Of a stretch of 64,000 nt of DNA, positions 1-7,698 are shown one piece after another. Origin of the DNA: an uncultured Clostridia bacterium (GTDB lineage Bacteria > Bacillota > Clostridia > UBA1381). Each line of letters opens with the position of its first letter. Position 1 is the stretch's first letter. The notes under the pieces were generated by a model. The model was given only the letters and a program-made list of their open reading frames with translations, had not been told where the DNA came from and made no database searches. The position numbers and the translations under genes were made by a program. The DNA lies in assembly GCA_934489015.1 (NCBI GenBank), contig CAKSSN010000002.1, positions 186,001 through 250,000 of the forward strand, given 5' to 3'.

Positions 1-1
1 T

Positions 2-1168
2 ACAATTTTTGTATCAAACGGAGATGATGAGGACAATGTTGCAGCCGCTCCGACCCCTAAGCCGACAGCTGCGCCGTCACAAATACAAACGCCGCAGTCG
101 AATGCGGAAATTACCGGTCTTTCATATTCTGTAAGCGGAAACACACTGACGGCGAAGCTTTTGACAACGCAAAGAGTAAATACGCCGAAAAGCTTTTCTC
201 TGTCAAACCCCACACGGCTTGTTATGGACGTGCCGGGCGCAATTGTCAAAACAGCTTCAAATTCCTATGAGGTAAATTCGGCAGGTGTGTCCAAAATAAG
301 GCTCGGCTATGATGAAGAGCGCGCAAGAGTAGTATTTGACTGCGAAAAAGAAGGTACAATAAACATAACCGTAAACGACTATTCCGTTACCGTTACGGTT
401 TCCGGCGCGGGCTCCTCTTCCCCGACCTCAACAGCTTCTCCGGCTCAGCCGACGCCAAAGCCGTCAACAGATACATCGGGAGGAAGCATAACAAAAATTC
501 CTACAGCCTCATATGAAAACTCCGCAAAGCTTATCGTAATCGACGCCGGTCACGGCGGCTCGGACGCCGGAGCTAACAGAGATTATGACGGCTCAAGGCT
601 CAACGAAAAGGATCTTACGCTTTCAATGGCGATTAAAACACGCGATATATTAAAAAGCAAGGGATATAACGTGCAGCTCACACGCGAAAGCGACACTTAC
701 CCCACGCTTACCGCAAGGGCGCAGTTTGCAAATGACGCAAACGCGGCAATATTTGTGAGCATACATATAAACTCCGCCGAAAACACGGAAGCCTACGGAA
801 CGGAGGTTTATTACTCGTCAATTAATAACGCGCTCGATTACGGCGTTAAAAGCAGTACGCTTGCAAAGGCGCTGCTCGATAACCTTATTGCAAATCTCGG
901 CTCAAGAAACAGAGGTGTAAAATCGGCAAATCACCTTGTTACGCGCACCTCGCTCATGCCTGCGTCACTCGTTGAAATAGGCTTTATTTCAAACGAAGAG
1001 GAAGCTAAAAAAATGATGTCGGACGAATATCAGCAAAAAGCAGCTTCCGCAATCGCAAGCGGAATAATCAGCACGCTCCAGAGCGTTGAAATTCCGTCCG
1101 AAGCAAAGCGCGCGGAGCTTTCCGAGCAGAGAAAGAAAGATATAGAAGAATGGGAGAAAACACGATAA
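2..1168 (+). CDS. N-acetylmuramoyl-L-alanine amidase (AMIN + Amidase_3), 5' end missing
   Basis: Secreted peptidoglycan hydrolase that cuts the MurNAc-L-Ala amide bond. The frame is open to the first bases of the window, so the gene starts upstream; the TTG at 161 is internal. A Pro/Thr/Ala-rich linker (visible residues ~15-35) precedes an AMIN-like beta domain (~40-135), a second Ser/Pro linker, and an Amidase_3 domain from ~175. Catalytic features are visible: IDAGHGG and VSIHINS supply zinc-binding histidines, the NEKDL segment a zinc-binding Glu, and LVEIGFISN the catalytic Glu. The AMIN domain usually targets the enzyme to the envelope or septum. The stop lies one base before the queA start, so the two genes are probably cotranscribed. 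Signal peptide and true start cannot be judged. Confidence 0.9.
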   Translation, partial: TIFVSNGDDEDNVAAAPTPKPTAAPSQIQTPQSNAEITGLSYSVSGNTLTAKLLTTQRVNTPKSFSLSNPTRLVMDVPGAIVKTASNSYEVNSAGVSKIRLGYDEERARVVFDCEKEGTINITVNDYSVTVTVSGAGSSSPTSTASPAQPTPKPSTDTSGGSITKIPTASYENSAKLIVIDAGHGGSDAGANRDYDGSRLNEKDLTLSMAIKTRDILKSKGYNVQLTRESDTYPTLTARAQFANDANAAIFVSIHINSAENTEAYGTEVYYSSINNALDYGVKSSTLAKALLDNLIANLGSRNRGVKSANHLVTRTSLMPASLVEIGFISNEEEAKKMMSDEYQQKAASAIASGIISTLQSVEIPSEAKRAELSEQRKKDIEEWEKTR

Positions 1169-1169
1169 A

Positions 1170-2195
1170 ATGAAAAGAAGCGAATTTTACTATGAGCTTC
1201 CCGAAGAGCTCATTGCACAGGAGCCGCTAAAGGACAGAAGCGCCTCGCGGCTGATGATATTAAACAAAGAAACGGGCGAAACGGCACATAAGCATTTTTA
1301 CGATATTGCAGATGAGCTGAAAGCGGGCGACACGCTTATTCTTAATGATACAAAGGTTATACCGGCAAGGCTTTACGGCAGAAGAGAAGATACCGGAAGC
1401 CCGATTGAGTTTCTGCTTCTAAACAAAAAGTCGCTTACCGACTGGGAAGTTATTTTAAAGCCGGGCAAGCGTGCAAAGCCGGGTCACAGATTTGTTTTCG
1501 GAAACGGCGAGCTGAAAGCGGAGGTGCTTGACATTGTAAATGAGGGTAACAGAATTGTCAGATTTGAATATGACGGCGTTTTTGAAGATATTTTAAATCG
1601 TCTTGGTGAAATGCCTCTGCCTCATTATATAACGCATAAGCTTGAAGACCCGAACCGCTACCAAACCGTTTACGCAAAGCATGACGGCTCGGCGGCAGCA
1701 CCGACGGCAGGACTTCACTTTACAAAGGAATTGCTTGAAAAAATAAAGGAAAAAGGCGTAAACATCGGATATGTAACACTCCATGTCGGGCTCGGAACAT
1801 TTCGCCCGGTAAAAGCAGATGAAATAACGGATCATAAAATGCATTCCGAATTTTATATCATAACGCAGGAAACGGCCGACCTCGTTAATAAAACAAAGGA
1901 GCAGGGCGGCAGAGTTATATCGGTCGGAACAACCGCAACGCGTGTGCTTGAAACGGTCGGCCAAAACGGGCTGCCGATTAAGGAGTCGAGCGGCTGGACA
2001 AATATATTTATATATCCGGGCAAAAAATTTAACGTAATCGACGCGCTTATAACTAATTTCCATCTGCCTGAATCAACGCTTATAATGCTCGTAAGCGCTC
2101 TCGCCGGCAGGGAAAATGTTTTAAACGCGTATAATGAAGCCGTAAAGGAGAAATATCGGTTTTTCTCTTTCGGTGACGCGATGTTTATATGTTAA
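1170..2195 (+). CDS. queA: S-adenosylmethionine:tRNA ribosyltransferase-isomerase QueA
   Basis: Transfers and isomerises the ribose of SAM onto 7-aminomethyl-deazaguanine in tRNA to give epoxyqueuosine (queuosine pathway, cytoplasm). The 341-residue length is normal. Family landmarks are present: the N-terminal FYYELPEELIAQEPL, SRLMILN, AAPTAGLHFT, YVTLHVGLGTFRPV, the Ile-Thr-Asn-Phe-His-Leu-Pro-Glu-Ser segment and the terminal FFSFGDAM. The ATG follows the amidase stop by one base, and a GGGAG-like ribosome site lies inside the amidase 3' end, implying coupling. The usual partner tgt is not next to it; a rho-independent terminator ends the unit right after queA. Confidence 0.96.
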   Translation: MKRSEFYYELPEELIAQEPLKDRSASRLMILNKETGETAHKHFYDIADELKAGDTLILNDTKVIPARLYGRREDTGSPIEFLLLNKKSLTDWEVILKPGKRAKPGHRFVFGNGELKAEVLDIVNEGNRIVRFEYDGVFEDILNRLGEMPLPHYITHKLEDPNRYQTVYAKHDGSAAAPTAGLHFTKELLEKIKEKGVNIGYVTLHVGLGTFRPVKADEITDHKMHSEFYIITQETADLVNKTKEQGGRVISVGTTATRVLETVGQNGLPIKESSGWTNIFIYPGKKFNVIDALITNFHLPESTLIMLVSALAGRENVLNAYNEAVKEKYRFFSFGDAMFIC

Positions 2196-2207
2196 TATTA
2201 TAACCCT

Positions 2208-2242
2208 TACCAATCGGTATAAAAACGCCGATTGGTATTTTA
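2208..2242 (+). terminator. Rho-independent terminator of queA
   Basis: A 10-bp perfect stem, TACCAATCGG (2208-2217) with CCGATTGGTA (2228-2237), followed by a T-rich run. It starts 13 bases after the queA stop. Confidence 0.85.
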
Positions 2243-2258
2243 ATATGATAAAAAACTA

Positions 2259-2287
2259 TTGACAATATGGGATAAATCATATATAAT
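2259..2287 (+). promoter_or_regulatory. Consensus sigma-A promoter of an orphan RNA
   Basis: Exact TTGACA at 2259-2264 and TATAAT at 2282-2287, separated by 17 bp. It lies downstream of the queA terminator and faces no open reading frame of meaningful length, so it drives the noncoding transcript that follows. Start of transcription expected near 2293. Confidence 0.85.
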
Positions 2288-2292
2288 ATATT

Positions 2293-2541
2293 AACTGATA
2301 TGACACCCGACGGATAAATTGAAACTCAAAACACCAATAAAATAACTAAAGCTTGCTGCGACGTTTGGCTGACGGTATGGAAATGGTATTAAATCTTGAA
2401 TTTGTTCGGCCAACATCAAGACAATAATACTCCGACCGGAATAAAACCTGATATAATTAAACACAATCAGATGATGTTAAAAGCATTTAAATAATATCAT
2501 ATGTACGGATGAGCTATAGATATTTCTATAGCTCTGTTTTT
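2293..2541 (+). ncRNA. Orphan structured RNA of about 250 nt, class unknown
   Basis: The unit runs from a consensus promoter to a strong terminator with no credible ORF inside (longest ATG frames are 5-16 codons without a good ribosome site). Visible structure: an 8-bp helix TTGGCTGA (2365-2372) with TCGGCCAA (2406-2413, one G-U), and TCTTG (2394-2398) with CAAGA (2417-2421). The second pairing crosses the first, so the two could form a pseudoknot. The 5' end (GATAT, ~2297) can pair with ATATC near 2495. Length and layout would suit 6S RNA, a raiA-type RNA or another Firmicutes RNA, but I do not recognise its sequence. Existence as a transcript is well supported; function is unknown. Confidence 0.65.
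2511..2541 (+). terminator. Rho-independent terminator of the orphan RNA
   Basis: Perfect 9-bp stem GAGCTATAG (2511-2519) and CTATAGCTC (2526-2534) with a 6-nt loop, then TGTTTTT. Confidence 0.85.
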
Positions 2542-2544
2542 ACA

Positions 2545-2622
2545 AAAAAATAAGCAAATTAATAGGGAGCCTTTTACAGCTCCCTATCAGCAACTCAGAT
2601 TGAGTTTGCCGGAATATTTAAC
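2545..2622 (-). ncRNA. Short orphan RNA 2 (~80 nt), homologous to its neighbour
   Basis: Predicted from a consensus promoter (2629-2657) and a hairpin terminator: ATAGGGAGC (2562-2570) with GCTCCCTAT (2579-2587) in plus coordinates, followed on the minus strand by a T-rich stretch to about 2545. A small hairpin AACTCA/TGAGTT sits at 2592-2606. The only ATG frame is 13 codons and starts at about the expected transcription start, so it is probably untranslated. It resembles orphan RNA 1 in promoter, in the first transcribed bases (ATGTAT...AAATATT) and in the GGAGCTGT-containing terminator. Its end converges on the end of the plus-strand orphan RNA. Confidence 0.55.
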
Positions 2623-2628
2623 ATACAT

Positions 2629-2657
2629 ATTATAACATATAATCATTAATTTTTCAA
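2629..2657 (-). promoter_or_regulatory. Promoter of short orphan RNA 2
   Basis: On the minus strand: TTGAAA (2652-2657), 17-bp spacer, exact TATAAT (2629-2634). No gene lies directly downstream. Confidence 0.75.
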
Positions 2658-2764
2658 TCATTTTTTTTGCAAAATTTTTAAAAGATTATATTATATTTCT
2701 ATCCGAAATCAATATTATCATAAATTCAAATATAATTATTTTTAATACTGTCATTTTTTAAACT

Positions 2765-2857
2765 TAGGCAAAGAATAAAGGAGCTGTAACAGCTCCTTTA
2801 TTCTTTGCACGCCTTTCGAATAGAACACAAAAGATATATAATATTTATACATCTCTG
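2765..2857 (-). ncRNA. Short orphan RNA 1 (~90 nt) ending in a 41-bp palindrome
   Basis: Starts from a consensus promoter (2864-2892) and runs into the palindromic terminator at 2768-2808. A 33-codon frame (2751-2852) begins about 5 nt after the expected start, has no ribosome site and continues past the terminator, so coding is unlikely though a small peptide cannot be excluded. The transcript shares its start region and the GGAGCTGT...CTCC hairpin core with orphan RNA 2, suggesting an ancient tandem duplication. Confidence 0.55.
2768..2808. terminator. Perfect 41-bp palindrome, probable bidirectional terminator
   Basis: Two 20-base arms (2768-2787 and 2789-2808) are exact reverse complements around one central A. 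The core GGAGCTG/CAGCTCC is flanked by an A-rich left arm and a T-rich right arm (TTTATTCTTT), so either strand would give a stem followed by a T-rich tract. It most likely ends short orphan RNA 1 and may also stop readthrough from the left. Confidence 0.7.
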
Positions 2858-2863
2858 TAAAAT

Positions 2864-2892
2864 ATTATAACATAAAAACATTTATTTGTCAA
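2864..2892 (-). promoter_or_regulatory. Consensus promoter of short orphan RNA 1
   Basis: On the minus strand: exact TTGACA (2887-2892), 17-bp spacer, exact TATAAT (2864-2869). It fires toward the palindrome, with no gene between. Confidence 0.8.
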
Positions 2893-3007
2893 GAGTTTTT
2901 GAACAAATTGCAAAAATCAATAAAAATTAATCTGCTGCACATTTGACCGACAGAAAATAATTCGTATTTCAATAAGCACTCGCCTTAAACCGCTTATTTT
3001 CATCTTT

Positions 3008-3706
3008 TCAAAAAAACAATACAGACCCTGTGTCCCTTAGTTTTCCGCCGCAAAGGCTGACAATATCAACCTTTTTATTATCAAGAAATTTCTTAATAAT
3101 TTCAAAATCCGTATGCTTGTCTATCTCCCCAACAGTAAAAACAGTGCCCCCGAAAAAGCCGGTCGCACCGCCGAAAAAGCCGTAATTCATGCCGGGAAGC
3201 TCAACGCTGCCGCTTGAAATTTTAAGCGCTTTGATATTGTTTTTTAAAAGTGCATTATAAATTCCGTCATCTTCTGTAATAACAAAATCTCCGGCGGCGC
3301 ACGACGCGCAGCAGGAATACCCCTGCTTAACATTTACAAATCTTTTAAATCGTTTTTGAGCAGCTCTCAAAACCGCTTTATCCGTATATTTAAAATTGTG
3401 CATTGCAAAGCTCTCCGCGCAGCAGGCATTATACAAAACATCGCCCGGATAGCTTTCACCTGGATTTTTCTCGCCGCAGACAATATTTACTCCCGAAAGA
3501 TGATTTTTATAATATTCATAACAGTTCGGCGCGCAAACGGCGGTTTTATCGTCAATTCTGCAAAGCTGTATATCAGCGTGGCCGCATATGCTTTCATACG
3601 TGTTCTGATGCACAGTCGGTATTATTTCGCAGGCATATTTTAAAAGCTCATTTTTAACGCGCTCCGCCGCACGATAATCTATAACTGCATACCTTGCTTT
3701 TTTCAA
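3008..3706 (-). CDS. DUF6873-like (GME-fold) conserved hypothetical protein
   Basis: 232 residues, cytoplasmic, no signal peptide. I associate it with the DUF6873 family, related to the arginine-deiminase/GME fold, on the basis of the N-terminal AVID segment, the GY-SCCASC cysteine cluster (~130-138), the central FFGGATGFFGG segment and the terminal CGGKLRDTGS; this rests on memory of the family. Function is unknown. The start is TTG, with AAGGAG at a good distance; no better ATG is available. It is the last gene of the yunB-ligA-M20 run, 26 bp behind the peptidase gene. A weak 7-bp hairpin (AATAAGC/GCTTATT, ~2981-3003) follows the stop. Confidence 0.65.
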   Translation of the reverse strand: MKKARYAVIDYRAAERVKNELLKYACEIIPTVHQNTYESICGHADIQLCRIDDKTAVCAPNCYEYYKNHLSGVNIVCGEKNPGESYPGDVLYNACCAESFAMHNFKYTDKAVLRAAQKRFKRFVNVKQGYSCCASCAAGDFVITEDDGIYNALLKNNIKALKISSGSVELPGMNYGFFGGATGFFGGTVFTVGEIDKHTDFEIIKKFLDNKKVDIVSLCGGKLRDTGSVLFF

Positions 3707-3732
3707 AACACAGACTCCTTACGTAATTAAAT

Positions 3733-4884
3733 TCAATTATTTTTAAGATATTCTACGGCAACATTCACAAAAAATCTACACCCTATTATAAGTGCCTTTT
3801 CGTCTACCTTGAATTTTGAGCTGTGAAGCGGGTATTTTTCTCCCTTTCCTGCCGTACCGAACCGAATATAAGACGACGGAACAAGACGCGCGAAATACGA
3901 AAAATCATCGCCGATCATAAGCCCGTCCTTTAATTCCTTAATCTCGGTTATTCCCTCCGTTTTAACCGCCGCATTTATAGCCGTTTTATTCATTTCAGCG
4001 TCATTTACACACGGCGGAAACAGCGCATTATATGTAAATTCCGCCTCTGCTCCGTATTCCTTTGCAGTTTTTTCGGCATAATATTCAAGATATTTTCTCA
4101 GCTTTTCACGCGTTACCTCATCAAACGACCGCGCCGTTCCGGTAATCTCGGCAGTGTCAGGAATAATATTGTTAAGCGTTCCCGAATTTACCGTGCAAAC
4201 CGTTGTAACGCACGGCGTATCGGGAAAATACGTTTCCTTTATTTTATTGTAGCGCGAAATTATCTTAGCGGCAACGGTTATCGGGTTTATGCACTTCTCC
4301 GGATTTGCCCCGTGTCCGCCTCTGCCATTTATGACTACCCTGTAGTCATCCGGTGACGCCGTAATTCCTCCATCACGATACGAGATTGTGCCTACGCTCT
4401 CAAGCGGGTCTGCATGAATGGCAAAAGCCGCGTCCGCTTCGCCCATAGCGCCCTCTTTTATCATCGGCTCTGCTCCGCCGTCACCCTCTTCGGCAGGCTG
4501 AAACAAAACACGTACCTTGCCCTTTAGCCTGTCGCGGTTATCAAAAAGAGCCTTTGCTGCATAAAGAAGACACGTTGTGTGAAAATCATGTCCGCACGCG
4601 TGCATAACGCCATCGTTTTTTGACGCGTACTCAACTCCGCTTTCCTCTTTTATCGGCAGCGCGTCAATATCGGCGCGCAGCAAAATCATCTTTCCCTCGC
4701 CCTTTCCGCCGATAATGTCCGCATAAACTCCCGTTTTTGTACACTCTATCGGATTCATGCCGAATTCAAGCAATTTTTCCTTAATATAAGCTGATGTTTT
4801 AACCTCGTTCCACTCCGTTTCGGGTATGGAATGAAGATAGCGAAAGGTTTTTGAAAGGTCTGAATTTGTAAACTGAAATATCAT
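3733..4884 (-). CDS. M20-family amidohydrolase/metallopeptidase (HipO/AmhX type)
   Basis: 383-residue cytoplasmic zinc enzyme that hydrolyses N-acyl amino acids or small peptides. Metal-binding and catalytic features of the M20D group are visible: RADIDALPIKEE (~70-82), MHACGHDFHTT (~93-103), FQPAEEGDGGAEPMI (~128-142), and a dimerisation lid from about 180 to 290 with GRGGHGANPEKC. Close relatives are annotated N-acyl-L-amino-acid amidohydrolase, hippurate hydrolase or N-acetyldiaminopimelate deacetylase; the substrate cannot be chosen from sequence. The ATG lies 23 bp after ligA with only a weak AGAAGAAG site. Confidence 0.88.
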   Translation of the reverse strand: MIFQFTNSDLSKTFRYLHSIPETEWNEVKTSAYIKEKLLEFGMNPIECTKTGVYADIIGGKGEGKMILLRADIDALPIKEESGVEYASKNDGVMHACGHDFHTTCLLYAAKALFDNRDRLKGKVRVLFQPAEEGDGGAEPMIKEGAMGEADAAFAIHADPLESVGTISYRDGGITASPDDYRVVINGRGGHGANPEKCINPITVAAKIISRYNKIKETYFPDTPCVTTVCTVNSGTLNNIIPDTAEITGTARSFDEVTREKLRKYLEYYAEKTAKEYGAEAEFTYNALFPPCVNDAEMNKTAINAAVKTEGITEIKELKDGLMIGDDFSYFARLVPSSYIRFGTAGKGEKYPLHSSKFKVDEKALIIGCRFFVNVAVEYLKNN

Positions 4885-4907
4885 TTATCTTCTTCTCTCT
4901 ATATTTT

Positions 4908-6890
4908 TTATTCGCACATAGCCTTAAATTCGTCTTCGGATATAACAGCAATCCCCAGACTGTTTGCCTTATCAAGCTTGCTCCCGGCTTCAGCGCCCGC
5001 AAGCACATACGAAGTCTTCTTTGACACCGAGCCCGAAACCTTTCCGCCGAAGCTTTCTATAACGGCGCTTGCCTCAGAGCGCGTCATTGTCGGAAGTGTT
5101 CCGGTCAGAACAAAGGTTTTTCCCTCAAATCTGTTATCGGAAATTTCCTCGTCCTCCTCGACGCAGCTTACGCCGCCGCTCTGCAATCTTTCTATAAAAC
5201 GAATGTTTTCATCCGCCGAGAAAAACTCCGCCGCCGCCTGCGCCATTATCTCGCCTATATCATTTATCTGCGTCATATCCTCCGGCTCTGCTTTTGAAAG
5301 ATTTTCTATGGTTTTATATTTTTTCGCAAGCAGCTTTGCCGCTTTTTCCCCTATATGGCGTATGCCAAATCCGCAAATAAGCCTGTAGAGCGGATTGTGA
5401 CGCGACTTTTCAATTGCCGAAAGGAGATTGTCAGCCGATTTGTCGCCCATTTTGTCAAGCGCGGCAATATCCTCTTTTTTAAGATAATAAATATCCGCCG
5501 CATCGGAAATAAGCTCCCTGTCAACCATTTGCTCAATCAGCGCAGGACCTAAGCCGTCAATATCCATAGCCGGCTTTGACGCAAAATGAATAATGTTTCT
5601 CATCTTCTGTGCCGGGCATGAAATTCCGATACATCTGTACGCCGCCTCACCGTCCTCGCGCACCACCGGCGCGCCGCACGACGGGCAAACGGACGGCATT
5701 TCAAATACCTTTTCCTCGCCCGTTCGCTTTTCCTTATTTACTCCGACAACCGCCGGAATAATATCGCCTGCCTTTTCTATTATAACCGTGTCGCCTATTC
5801 TGACGTCCTTTTCTCTTATATAATCAATATTATGAAGCGTTGCTTTTGAAACGTTCGTCCCGGCAATATGAACCGTGTCAAGAACCGCAAGCGGAGTTAA
5901 TACTCCCGTTCTTCCCACATTTATGCGAATATCGCGAACAACGGTTTCCTTTTGCTCTGCCGGGAATTTATACGCAATAGCCCATTTCGGAAATTTCGAC
6001 GTGCTGCCGAGCAGTGCGCGATCTGAAAGACTGTTTACCTTTATAACAGCTCCGTCAATGTCAAACTCCAGCCCCTCGCGCTCCTCGCCTATTTCAAGCA
6101 CTCTTGCATAAGCTTCTTCAATCGTTTTATACGCCTTTTTGTGCTTTATAGTTTTAAACCCAAGCCTGTCAAGCAGATCAAGACCCTCGCTGTGACTTTT
6201 TATTTCTATTCCCTCTGCCTGCTGAATATTAAATACGAAAATGTCAAGCTTTCGCTCCGCCGCAATTTTAGAGTCAAGCTGCCTTAGTGAGCCTGCCGCC
6301 GCATTTCTCGGATTTGCAAAAAGCGGGAGCTCCTGCTCTTCTCTTGCCTCGTTAAGCTTCAGAAAATTCTTTCTCGGCAGATAAACCTCTCCGCGCACCT
6401 CAATAAAAGGTATTTTTTCTTTCAGCACCATCGGGATTGAATGAATTGTTTTTAAATTTTCCGTAACATCTTCTCCGACAGTTCCGTTTCCACGAGTTGA
6501 GCCGCGCACAAATTCGCCGTTTACATATTCAAGCGATACCGATAAGCCGTCAATTTTCTGCTCAACAACATATTCGGGATTTTTTATAACCTCGCGTACG
6601 CGCTTGTCAAAATCAAAAACCTCACCGTCGCTGAAAGCGTCCTGAAGGCTCTCCATCACAACGCTGTGAACAACTTCCGCAAAGCCGTCAAGCACCGCTC
6701 CGCCGACGCGCGATGTCGGCGAATTCGGCTTTTTAAGCTCCGGATGCTCCTTTTCTATGTTTTCAAGCTCACGCATAGCCTTATCATATTCAAAATCGCT
6801 TATTTCCGGCGCGTCCTCCGTATAATATTTATGACTGTGATAATTTAAAAATTCGGTAAGCTCCGCCGCTCTCTTTTCAGGCTCTGTCAT
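4908..6890 (-). CDS. ligA: NAD-dependent DNA ligase LigA
   Basis: Seals nicks in replication and repair using NAD+. The 660-residue length is typical. Domains: Ia (SHKYYTEDAPEISDFEYD), adenylation domain with nucleophile lysine in VEQKIDGLSVSLEY (~110-124), OB fold, a Cys4 zinc finger (CPSCGAP...CIGISCPAQ, ~401-427), helix-hairpin-helix region (GFGIRHIGEKAAKLLAKKY) and a C-terminal BRCT domain beginning near FEGKTFVLTGTLPTMTR (~580). The ATG is preceded by GGAAAGGAA. It follows yunB by 24 bp. Confidence 0.97.
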   Translation of the reverse strand: MTEPEKRAAELTEFLNYHSHKYYTEDAPEISDFEYDKAMRELENIEKEHPELKKPNSPTSRVGGAVLDGFAEVVHSVVMESLQDAFSDGEVFDFDKRVREVIKNPEYVVEQKIDGLSVSLEYVNGEFVRGSTRGNGTVGEDVTENLKTIHSIPMVLKEKIPFIEVRGEVYLPRKNFLKLNEAREEQELPLFANPRNAAAGSLRQLDSKIAAERKLDIFVFNIQQAEGIEIKSHSEGLDLLDRLGFKTIKHKKAYKTIEEAYARVLEIGEEREGLEFDIDGAVIKVNSLSDRALLGSTSKFPKWAIAYKFPAEQKETVVRDIRINVGRTGVLTPLAVLDTVHIAGTNVSKATLHNIDYIREKDVRIGDTVIIEKAGDIIPAVVGVNKEKRTGEEKVFEMPSVCPSCGAPVVREDGEAAYRCIGISCPAQKMRNIIHFASKPAMDIDGLGPALIEQMVDRELISDAADIYYLKKEDIAALDKMGDKSADNLLSAIEKSRHNPLYRLICGFGIRHIGEKAAKLLAKKYKTIENLSKAEPEDMTQINDIGEIMAQAAAEFFSADENIRFIERLQSGGVSCVEEDEEISDNRFEGKTFVLTGTLPTMTRSEASAVIESFGGKVSGSVSKKTSYVLAGAEAGSKLDKANSLGIAVISEDEFKAMCE

Positions 6891-6914
6891 TTTGAGTTTC
6901 CTTTCCGTTTTTTA

Positions 6915-7553
6915 TTAATTGTCCGCTTTCTCCGTTATAATGCCGCCGCTGCCGTAATATTTCGGCACATCACCCACAATTACAGTATCTGCGGCAAGAA
7001 TGGAATTATGTATAGTTTCCGTTTTTCTGACAAACGACGACGTTATATTAATCGTTATAAACGCTTCAATATAAATTGTGTGTCTTGTCTGATTTATTCC
7101 GGCTGATGTGAAGCTGTCGCGAAATTCAAGGCTTACAAGCGACGCCGGCTTTATTTTAAAGCAAACGCGCGGCCCGGCTCCCGAAAGCACGGGATTTTTC
7201 TGAAAAGAAAACACCGGGACCCAAACACGCTCTGCATTTGACTCTTCTATGCTTTTCTGAATTTTTTTCGCAAGCTCCGCTTTTATGCGGCTTATTTTAA
7301 TTCCGTCCGCACTCATTGAATTTACGCGTCCGCTCTCGTCCGAAAGAAGCGTTATAAAGTCCGAATATTTAATATCCGCCTCTTCAAGAGCGGCGCAGAC
7401 AGCATCGTTTGCCGCTGCCTGAGAATGAGCCTCAACCTCCGCAAAAAACGGATTTTCAATTCTGACAAGGAAAAATCCGAAAATAATTCCCAGACAAACC
7501 GCCGCCGAAAAAATATAAATTGCAAATCTTCTGCGCCTTTTACAAATACGCAT
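6915..7553 (-). CDS. yunB: Sporulation protein YunB
   Basis: 213-residue protein with a basic N-terminus, one membrane segment (~10-30) and an extracytoplasmic domain. The ENPFFAEVEAHSQAAANDAV segment, the Asp/Tyr-rich centre and the C-terminal NSSILAADTV/VGDVPKYYG-type ending match YunB, which in Bacillus is made in the mother cell and needed for proper sporulation; its mechanism is poorly known. I start at the ATG at 7553 (MRICKRRRRF), preceded by AAGGGG; an upstream in-frame start would put extra polar residues before the membrane segment. It is the first gene of the run with ligA, the M20 peptidase and the DUF6873-like protein. No clear sigma-A promoter was found upstream. Confidence 0.85.
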   Translation of the reverse strand: MRICKRRRRFAIYIFSAAVCLGIIFGFFLVRIENPFFAEVEAHSQAAANDAVCAALEEADIKYSDFITLLSDESGRVNSMSADGIKISRIKAELAKKIQKSIEESNAERVWVPVFSFQKNPVLSGAGPRVCFKIKPASLVSLEFRDSFTSAGINQTRHTIYIEAFITINITSSFVRKTETIHNSILAADTVIVGDVPKYYGSGGIITEKADN

Positions 7554-7698
7554 ACCGCCACACCCCTTTTGCAAAATAAAACCGTCTTTAATAACAAAGG
7601 TAACCGCAATTAATTCTTGCAATTACCCCGTTATTAACCGCTTGTAAAACACAAGCCGCTTATAAAATATTTTATGCAAAAGAGAAAGCTATGGTGAC

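Noticed and set aside
161..1168. TTG at 161 as start of the amidase
   Set aside because: The same frame is open and protein-like (Pro/Ala linker, AMIN start) back to base 2, so the gene is cut by the window edge.
2378..2428. 16-codon ATG frame inside the 250-nt orphan RNA
   Set aside because: No ribosome site, and it would occupy the predicted paired region.
2562..2808. MITE or insertion-sequence remnant with the two GGAGCTGT hairpins as ends
   Set aside because: Each hairpin has its own promoter at a fixed distance and a T-rich tail, which fits two RNA genes better; no target duplication seen.
2751..2852. 33-codon frame in short orphan RNA 1 as a toxin-like peptide
   Set aside because: It starts ~5 nt after the expected transcript start without a ribosome site and runs through the terminator palindrome; kept only as a possibility.
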